Positions 58,210 to 64,000 of a DNA stretch of 64,000 nt are shown here, piece by piece. The notes beneath the pieces are model-generated. The model had not been told where the DNA came from and did no database searches. It saw only the letters and a list, made by a program, of their open reading frames with translations. Every line of letters starts with the position of its first letter. The first letter of the stretch is position 1. Location of the stretch: positions 248,001-312,000 of the forward strand of contig NZ_JAHKQO010000031.1 in the NCBI RefSeq assembly GCF_018861065.1, written 5' to 3'. The stretch comes from Paraglaciecola arctica. Its GTDB lineage: Bacteria; Pseudomonadota; Gammaproteobacteria; Enterobacterales; Alteromonadaceae. Made by a program: the position numbers and the translations under genes.

Positions 58210-58967
58210 TGTGGAAGTGGTTACATCCTTACGCTAAAACTGAACGTACTTATCATTTATGCCAAAGCTTGTTGCCTTGGTTTAGTTTACTTGGATTACT
58301 AGTGATAGTAGTGGCTACCGTTTGGGGACTGGCTTTTGCCCCTACGGATTATCAACAAAGCGAAGCTTACCGAATTATTTATGTACATGTTCCAAGTGCG
58401 GTGCTCTCAAAAAGTTTATATAGCGCGATGGCTATTGCTGGCTTCGTTGGTTTGGTTTGGCAAGTTAAAACGTCATTTATGGCGATGGTTGCCTTAGCAC
58501 CTATAGGCGCCACAGTGACTTTTGTGTCACTGATCACCGGTGCCGCTTGGGGTAAACCTATGTGGGGTACATGGTGGGAGTGGGATGCACGATTGACTTC
58601 GCAATTAATTTTACTGTTTTTGTTTCTTGGTGTGATTTCCTTGTACAAAGCCTTTGAAGATAAACAACAAGCGGGTAAAGCCGCTGGGGTGATGGCATTA
58701 GTGGGCGTGATTAATTTGCCGATTATTCACTACTCAGTGGAATGGTGGAATACGCTGCACCAAGGTGCCACCATTATGAAGTTTGATAAACCTTCAATGC
58801 CCGCGGAAATGTTATGGCCACTACTTTTGGCGATATTGGGCTGGGCATTAGTCAGTGGCGCTATTTTTCTAATACGTATGCAAAATGAAATAATTAGGAG
58901 AGAAATTAAGCGCCCTTGGGTGGTGGAATTGGCAATTAAAAACGCTTCGGCGAGTAAGGGGAAATGA
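58209..58967 (+). CDS. ccmC: Heme-handling protein CcmC
   Basis: 252 residues, six helices, with the tryptophan-rich heme-binding motif WGTWWEWDARLTSQLILLFLF and His-bearing loops (IYVHVPSA; the later PIIHYSVEWWNTLHQG). It passes heme to CcmE together with CcmD. Overlaps ccmB and ccmD. Confidence 0.95.
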   Translation: MWKWLHPYAKTERTYHLCQSLLPWFSLLGLLVIVVATVWGLAFAPTDYQQSEAYRIIYVHVPSAVLSKSLYSAMAIAGFVGLVWQVKTSFMAMVALAPIGATVTFVSLITGAAWGKPMWGTWWEWDARLTSQLILLFLFLGVISLYKAFEDKQQAGKAAGVMALVGVINLPIIHYSVEWWNTLHQGATIMKFDKPSMPAEMLWPLLLAILGWALVSGAIFLIRMQNEIIRREIKRPWVVELAIKNASASKGK

Positions 58968-59182
58968 TGCATTTTGAAGACTTTAGTAGTTTCCTTGATA
59001 TGGGCGGTTACGGTTTATATGTATGGTTATCTTTTGGTGTTACAGCACTCAGTTTGTTGATTTTATGGCTGGATTCAATTTTTTCAAAACGATCATTAAT
59101 GTCCCAAGTTTTGAGCGAGCAGGCAAGGCAAGCACGCATTAAAGCGGCAACTGAAAAAAGTGTTAAAGGAGATTCAGTATGA
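58967..59182 (+). CDS. ccmD: Heme exporter protein CcmD
   Basis: A 71-residue small membrane protein, one helix ([20 protein letters not shown]) and a charged tail, the CcmD layout. I prefer ATG 58967: AAGGGG (58956-58961) ends 5 bases before it, while an adjacent ATG at 58964 would be too close. Overlaps ccmC and ccmE by a few bases. Stabilises the CcmC:heme:CcmE complex. Confidence 0.85.
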   Translation: MHFEDFSSFLDMGGYGLYVWLSFGVTALSLLILWLDSIFSKRSLMSQVLSEQARQARIKAATEKSVKGDSV

Positions 59183-59664
59183 ACCCAAGACGTCAAAAAC
59201 GTTTGATGGCGGTATCTGCAATCTTATTGATAGTAGGCGGTGCTATTGGTTTGATGTTGTATGCATTAACTCAAAACATCGATTTGTTTTATACCCCTTC
59301 TGAAATTATCCAAGGAAAAGATGGCAAAATTCCCGAAGTTGGTCAGCGTTTACGCATTGGAGGTATGGTTGTGCCTGGTACGGTAAAACGGGATCAACAG
59401 ACCTTAGCAGTGAGTTTCGACTTAGTTGACACAGGCCCTACTGTGACCGTGAGTTACCAAGGAATTCTGCCCGATTTGTTTCGTGAGGGGCAGGGCATAG
59501 TAGCCACTGGAGTATTGACTAAAAATAATCATATTGAAGCTCACGAAGTGTTAGCCAAACATGATGAAGAGTATATGCCACCGGAATTGGCTGAAAAAAT
59601 GAAGGGCATTAAACACGTTAAACCAGACCAAGCAAGTTACGGTTCGTCAAAGGCAGGTGAATAA
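59179..59664 (+). CDS. ccmE: Cytochrome c maturation heme chaperone CcmE
   Basis: 161 residues. One N-terminal membrane helix ([22 protein letters not shown]), then the OB-fold with [15 protein letters not shown] and, near the C-terminus, the heme-attachment His in [15 protein letters not shown]. Accepts heme covalently before passing it to CcmF. Confidence 0.95.
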   Translation: MNPRRQKRLMAVSAILLIVGGAIGLMLYALTQNIDLFYTPSEIIQGKDGKIPEVGQRLRIGGMVVPGTVKRDQQTLAVSFDLVDTGPTVTVSYQGILPDLFREGQGIVATGVLTKNNHIEAHEVLAKHDEEYMPPELAEKMKGIKHVKPDQASYGSSKAGE

Positions 59665-59666
59665 TC

Positions 59667-61673
59667 ATGTTAGCTGAATTAGGTAATTTTGCTTTGGTAC
59701 TAGCGCTCATGATGGGGATATTGTTGTCTATTTATCCTATGTGGGGCGCTTATAAAAATCATACAAAAATGATGGCAATGGCAAAACCGTTGGCCATTGG
59801 TATGTTTGTGTTTACCGCTTTTGCTTACGGATGTTTGACCCATGGCTTTATAACTGACGATTTTAGTTTGACTTACGTGGCTAATACTTCGAATAGTACC
59901 TTACCTCTTTACTACAAAATAACCGCTGTATGGGGAGGCCATGAAGGCTCGTTCTTATTGTGGGTGCTGATATTTTCTATGTGGACAGTGGCGGTAGCTC
60001 TTTTTAGTAAAGCGATTCCCCTCAAAATGGTTGCCAGAGTATTATCTATTTTGGGCATGGTGGGCATTGGTTTTTATTTATTTATGTTACTCACGTCTAA
60101 CCCGTTTGATCGTCTGTTGCCGTTTTTCCCGATTGATGGCAAAGACTTAAATCCTTTGTTACAAGATTTTGGAATGATTATTCATCCACCTATGTTGTAT
60201 ATGGGTTATGTTGGGTTTTCTGTTGCTTTTGCGTTTGCCCTGGCAGCACTGATTTCTGGGCAATTAGACTCAACTTGGGCACGTTGGTCTAGGCCTTGGA
60301 CCATTGCGGCTTGGTCTTTTTTAACTGCGGGTGTCGCTCTTGGTAGTTGGTGGGCGTATTACGAATTAGGTTGGGGCGGCTGGTGGTTTTGGGATCCAGT
60401 AGAAAATGCTTCTTTTATGCCGTGGCTGATAGGTACTGCTTTGATTCACAGTTTGGCGGTGACCGAAAAACGCAAAGTGTTTAAGTCTTGGACTGTCTTG
60501 TTAGCTATTTCCGCGTTTTCTTTAAGTCTGTTAGGAACCTTTTTAGTGCGCTCTGGAGTACTCGTTTCTGTGCATTCATTTGCTAGCGATCCTAGCCGAG
60601 GGTTATTCATTCTTGGTTTATTGGTGGTGATTATAGGCGGTTCTTTAGGTTTGTATGCATACCGAGCGCCGCAACTCAAAGCAACAGGTCGTTACCAATT
60701 GTTTTCGAGAGAAGTGTTGTTGATTGGTAATAATGTATTTCTCACTGCCGCTACTTTAGTGGTGCTGCTCGGTACTTTGTTGCCTTTAGTACATAAAGAG
60801 TTAGGTATGGGGTCTATTTCAATTGGGGCGCCATTTTTTAATCAAATGTTCACCTATTTGATTATGCCTTTTGTATTGTTTATGGGCATTGGACCTCTTA
60901 CTCGCTGGAAAAGCCAATCACCGCAGGCATTGTATAAACAGTTGTTGTTGGCATTTGCGTTAAGTATTTCAGCTGGCGTGTTAATTAACGCTAGTTTTGA
61001 ACAAAGCAGTTATATGGCTGCCTTTGGATTAGTGATGAGTTTCTGGATTATTGTTGCCACTATTATGGAAATTCAGCAACGTATACAACCTCAACTCACT
61101 TCAGGTAAGTCGACTATTTTGCAAAGTCTACAAAAGCTCACTCCTAGTCATTGGGGCATGGTATTTGGACACTTAGGCTTTGCGGTCACTCTCATTGGTA
61201 TTGCATTAGTGAGTGCGTATAACGTCGAGCGCAACGTTAGAATGACAATTGGCGATAGTGTGTCGTTACAAGGATATGAGTTTGTGTTCAAGGATGTATC
61301 AAATTACACCGGGCCGAATTATACCGCAGATGTTGGTCATGTTGATGTGTACCAAAATTCTAAAAAGGTTGCACAGTTGTCTGCAGAAAAACGTTTTTAC
61401 CCAGTACAACGCAACGTGATGACTGAAGCGGGAATCGATTCTGGATTAACGCGAGATTTATTTGTGGCATTGGGCGAACAGCTTAAAAATGGAGATTGGT
61501 CTGTACGAATCTATGTGAAACCTTTTATTAATTGGATATGGCTAGGCGCCTTTATTATGGCTTTTGGTGGCATCTTATCTATTAGTGACAAACGTTATCG
61601 TATGACGAAAATGGCTAAAAAGCCGCATACGAATAAAACGCCGTCTCCGGTTTTAAAGGAGCAAGTATCGTGA
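59667..61673 (+). CDS. ccmF: Cytochrome c heme lyase subunit CcmF
   Basis: 668 residues, about 15 membrane helices. The WWD motif region is GGWWFWDPVENASFMPWL; other signatures are WGGHEGSFLLWVL and PPMLYMGYVG. It inserts heme into apocytochrome with CcmH. It is the largest gene of the operon; the start has AGGTG upstream. Confidence 0.95.
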   Translation: MLAELGNFALVLALMMGILLSIYPMWGAYKNHTKMMAMAKPLAIGMFVFTAFAYGCLTHGFITDDFSLTYVANTSNSTLPLYYKITAVWGGHEGSFLLWVLIFSMWTVAVALFSKAIPLKMVARVLSILGMVGIGFYLFMLLTSNPFDRLLPFFPIDGKDLNPLLQDFGMIIHPPMLYMGYVGFSVAFAFALAALISGQLDSTWARWSRPWTIAAWSFLTAGVALGSWWAYYELGWGGWWFWDPVENASFMPWLIGTALIHSLAVTEKRKVFKSWTVLLAISAFSLSLLGTFLVRSGVLVSVHSFASDPSRGLFILGLLVVIIGGSLGLYAYRAPQLKATGRYQLFSREVLLIGNNVFLTAATLVVLLGTLLPLVHKELGMGSISIGAPFFNQMFTYLIMPFVLFMGIGPLTRWKSQSPQALYKQLLLAFALSISAGVLINASFEQSSYMAAFGLVMSFWIIVATIMEIQQRIQPQLTSGKSTILQSLQKLTPSHWGMVFGHLGFAVTLIGIALVSAYNVERNVRMTIGDSVSLQGYEFVFKDVSNYTGPNYTADVGHVDVYQNSKKVAQLSAEKRFYPVQRNVMTEAGIDSGLTRDLFVALGEQLKNGDWSVRIYVKPFINWIWLGAFIMAFGGILSISDKRYRMTKMAKKPHTNKTPSPVLKEQVS

Positions 61674-62242
61674 AAAAAATAGCCGTTTATTTAATACCTT
61701 TAGCGCTGTTTTTAGGGCTAATTATATTCCTGTACCAAGGTTTATTTTCTAATCCAAGGGAACATCAATCTAGTTTACTTGAACAGCCGATGCCCGAATT
61801 TGTATTGCCTGATTTGATGAATATTGAAAAAACTTATACCCAAGATGTATTTCTTGGCGAAGTCACTTTGCTCAATGTATGGGGAGTCTGGTGTATCACA
61901 TGTGCGATAGAGTTACCCTATTTAAAACAGTTACAGGGTGAAGGGAAACACATTGTTGGTTTGTACTTCGATCAAGACATGGATCCTGACTTTGGGATTA
62001 AAACCGTGGCGCGAGTGCAGCAGGAAGTCACGGATAAGCTCAACCAGTTAGGTAACCCCTATGCTTTCAATATTTTTGATGTAAAACGGGATTTATCTTT
62101 AGATCTTGGTGTGACTGGTGCTCCAGAAACCTACTTAATTGATCAACAAGGGAAAATCCGCCTTCATCACATTGGTGATATGAATGCTCGTGTTTGGAGT
62201 GGAAAATTTGCCCCCGTATATGATGAGTTGATTGCGCAATGA
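61670..62242 (+). CDS. ccmG: Thiol:disulfide oxidoreductase CcmG (DsbE)
   Basis: 190 residues, N-terminal membrane anchor and thioredoxin fold. The active site reads WGVWCITCAIELPYL: the CxxC is present but the usual Pro after the first Cys is Ile. The cis-Pro loop GAPETYLID is normal. Reduces apocytochrome or CcmH disulfides. Its start overlaps ccmF by 4 bases. Confidence 0.93.
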   Translation: MKKIAVYLIPLALFLGLIIFLYQGLFSNPREHQSSLLEQPMPEFVLPDLMNIEKTYTQDVFLGEVTLLNVWGVWCITCAIELPYLKQLQGEGKHIVGLYFDQDMDPDFGIKTVARVQQEVTDKLNQLGNPYAFNIFDVKRDLSLDLGVTGAPETYLIDQQGKIRLHHIGDMNARVWSGKFAPVYDELIAQ

Positions 62243-62691
62243 ATCGATTTAGAAGCATGTTAATAATTTTTTTCTTTGGGCTTGTAACAACTCAAATTTC
62301 AGCAACAGAAGATAAGTTTCAGTTTGATTCAACTGAAAAAAACGCTTTGTTTTTGGAGCTGACCAAAGAATTACGATGTCCTAAATGTCAAAACCAGAAC
62401 ATTGCTGATTCGGATGCCATGATAGCGGTAGATTTAAAACGCAAGGTGTATGAGTTGCTACAGCAAGACTACGACAAAGAACAAGTGATAGTCTTTATGA
62501 AAAAGAGGTATGGGGATTTTGTCTACTATCAACCTCCGGTAAACCCAATGACCATTTGGTTATGGCTGTTACCAGTGTTGTTTATTTTTATTGCTTTGGG
62601 TGGAATAGTCATTTCTCGTAAACGCCAAGCACCAGAGATTAGTCAAGAACAGTTAGATAAAGCACAAGCAATTTTGGAGCGTGAGCAGTGA
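62239..62691 (+). CDS. ccmH: Cytochrome c maturation protein CcmH, N-terminal module (CcmL type)
   Basis: 150 residues: signal peptide/anchor, then the LRCPKCQNQNIADSDA redox motif and a C-terminal membrane helix (IWLWLLPVLFIFIALGGIVISRK). Here CcmH and CcmI are separate genes, unlike in E. coli, where they are fused. Overlaps ccmG and ccmI. Confidence 0.95.
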   Translation: MNRFRSMLIIFFFGLVTTQISATEDKFQFDSTEKNALFLELTKELRCPKCQNQNIADSDAMIAVDLKRKVYELLQQDYDKEQVIVFMKKRYGDFVYYQPPVNPMTIWLWLLPVLFIFIALGGIVISRKRQAPEISQEQLDKAQAILEREQ

Positions 62692-63947
62692 GTCTTTTTT
62701 ATCTTGGTGCGGGGTTATCTGTTTTAATTGGTTTGATGTTTATTGCCTTTCCGTGGATACGTAACAAAGAGAACGATTCATTCAGTACGTTAACCAATAA
62801 GAGCTTAATTAAACAACGCCTTGCGGAATTACATTCAGAACAACAACTCGGATTATTGAGCGATAGCGACAGACAGAAATCAGAAAATGAGTTAAAACTG
62901 GCTTTGTTGGATGAATTAAATACCACTGAAACTCGTGAAACTAAAACTAGTATTGCAATCGTAATTGGTGCTCTGGTGAGTTTGTCGGTAGGTATTGGCG
63001 CCTATCTATATGCTAATCAAATTCAACCTATTCAGCAGTGGCAACTAGCGCAACTAGAAACAAGCGAACTTGGGCAGCGAATGATTAAGGGAGACGAGAG
63101 TCTCAATTTACAAGACTTACAAACCTTTGCTCTGGGCTTGAGAACTAAATTGTTAGATACCCCAGAAGATGCGACGGGTTGGATGTTATTAGGCCGAGTA
63201 TCAGGTGCGATTAATCGAATAGATAGTGCTATTCAAGCGTTTGAGAAGTCTTTGAAGTATGACCCTAGTAACATTGGGACTCTATCGAGTTATGCTCAAG
63301 CATTATTGATGACAGGACAAGAGCAGCAAGTTTTGCAGGCCAAAAATGTGTTGTTGCATATTTTGACGTTAGAGCCAGACAATACTAACGCCATGGGAGT
63401 GTTAGCTATTGCAGCGACTGAATTAGGCGATAAATCATTAGCCCTTGAAAACTGGCAACGTTTAGTCGCGTTTATACCCGAGTCTGATCCCAATTTTATG
63501 GCGGTTAAACAGCGTATTGTGCAGCTACAGGCAGAGTTAGGGCAGTTGGGGCAGTCTCTGGAAGACAATGCAGAGCCTGAGGTTGAAAGCTTAAGTTTAA
63601 CTGGCGTTTCTGTGACAGTTAATATCAGTGAAAACTTGCAGAATAAATTGCCTAAAAATGGCTACCTTTTTGTATTTGCACAAGAGAGCACAGGTCAAGT
63701 AAAAATGCCCGCTGCGGTAGTAAAAATGCCGTTGCAAAGGTTTCCTGTTGTAGTTGAACTTTCAGATGCTAATGCCATGATGCCAAATTATACCTTGTCG
63801 CAATTACAACAGGCTAAGTTAGTGGCGCGGATCTCTATGGATGAAAATGTTGCTCAGTCAGAGGGAGAGCTTCAAGGTGACGCGATGGTTACGCTAAGTT
63901 CAGAGCAGATGACCCAAGAAACAATAACGATAAATAGAGAATTATGA
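62688..63947 (+). CDS. ccmI: Cytochrome c maturation protein CcmI
   Basis: 419 residues: two N-terminal membrane helices (LYLGAGLSVLIGLMFIAF; IAIVIGALVSLSVGIGAYLYA), the CcmI motif KQRLAELHSEQQLGLLSDSDRQKSENELKLALLDEL, TPR repeats around 150-270 (ATGWMLLGRVSGAINRIDSAIQAFEKSLKYDPSN) and a C-terminal periplasmic domain. Holds apocytochrome for heme ligation. Last full ccm gene; the next gene overlaps its stop. Confidence 0.93.
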   Translation: MSLFYLGAGLSVLIGLMFIAFPWIRNKENDSFSTLTNKSLIKQRLAELHSEQQLGLLSDSDRQKSENELKLALLDELNTTETRETKTSIAIVIGALVSLSVGIGAYLYANQIQPIQQWQLAQLETSELGQRMIKGDESLNLQDLQTFALGLRTKLLDTPEDATGWMLLGRVSGAINRIDSAIQAFEKSLKYDPSNIGTLSSYAQALLMTGQEQQVLQAKNVLLHILTLEPDNTNAMGVLAIAATELGDKSLALENWQRLVAFIPESDPNFMAVKQRIVQLQAELGQLGQSLEDNAEPEVESLSLTGVSVTVNISENLQNKLPKNGYLFVFAQESTGQVKMPAAVVKMPLQRFPVVVELSDANAMMPNYTLSQLQQAKLVARISMDENVAQSEGELQGDAMVTLSSEQMTQETITINREL

Positions 63948-64000
63948 TGAATAAAGTAGGTGTTTTAGTTTTAGTATCGGGATTGTTGTTGGGAGGATGT
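63944..64000 (+). CDS. Lipoprotein, N-terminal fragment
   Basis: The window ends in this gene after 19 codons. MMNKVGVLVLVSGLLLGGC is a complete lipoprotein signal with lipobox LGGC at the very end. Its ATG overlaps the ccmI stop (ATGA), so it belongs to the ccm transcript. Nothing more can be said. Confidence 0.7.
   Translation, partial: MMNKVGVLVLVSGLLLGGC

Overview
The window is an AT-leaning stretch of chromosome from a marine gammaproteobacterium. Gene content and order point to the Alteromonadales, most likely a Glaciecola/Paraglaciecola/Alteromonas relative; this is an inference from protein family resemblance, not from a marker-gene search. Evidence includes srmB-rdgB-hemW, leuABCD with a leader peptide, pyrG-eno, mutS, pncC and recA with an E. 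coli-like SOS promoter, a complete ccmABCDEFGHI cluster, GspA/GspB secretion accessory proteins, and many lipoproteins and exported proteins. I found no rRNA, tRNA, CRISPR array, insertion sequence or prophage. Both ends cut genes: an LrgB-type membrane protein at the left and a lipoprotein after ccmI at the right.

Layout. 0-3.5 kb: LrgB end, two DUF1566 exported proteins and a YggN-like periplasmic protein. 3.5-6.5 kb: srmB-rdgB-hemW operon on the minus strand. 6.7-8.6 kb: two divergent genes of unknown function. 8.9-17.6 kb: SNF2 helicase with a SWIM zinc finger, remnant of a GlyGly-CTERM surface protein, a fused acyltransferase/GNAT enzyme, a PhyH-type dioxygenase, a dUTPase and cca. 17.7-21.9 kb: GspA-like ATPase and a GspB carrying a DUF3391-like domain, facing an HD-GYP protein with the same N-terminal domain, then a solute-binding protein. 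22-25.8 kb: a sugar unit (GPH symporter plus GH94 phosphorylase) behind a textbook LacI-family operator. 25.9-28.9 kb: membrane protein, Kef-type antiporter and zinc-ribbon protein. 29.2-32.5 kb: a membrane-signalling group (ECF sigma factor, membrane protein, membrane LytTR regulator, CPBP protease, PspB-like coiled-coil protein).

32.5-37.6 kb is the leucine operon (leuABCD, minus strand), preceded by a 21-codon leader peptide with four consecutive Leu codons and a terminator/antiterminator pair, all readable in the sequence. 37.8-44.3 kb holds a Sel1-repeat protein, a small lipoprotein, a 1142-residue surface lipoprotein and an unrecognised cytoplasmic protein. 44.4-52.4 kb is housekeeping: eno, pyrG, MAPEG, mutS, pncC, recA. 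52.5-56.6 kb has a soluble chemoreceptor with a CZB zinc domain and a FliK-like/FlhB-C-like pair. 56.9-63.9 kb is the cytochrome c maturation operon, nine genes that mostly overlap or touch.

The most interesting leads are the leu attenuator (almost fully interpretable), the LacI operator on the GH94 sugar unit whose regulator is not in the window, the DUF3391 domain shared by a secretion protein and its convergent HD-GYP neighbour, the unknown divergent pair at 6.7-8.6 kb, and the ECF/LytTR/CPBP/PspB-like group. I do not see a clear-cut novel defence or mobile system.
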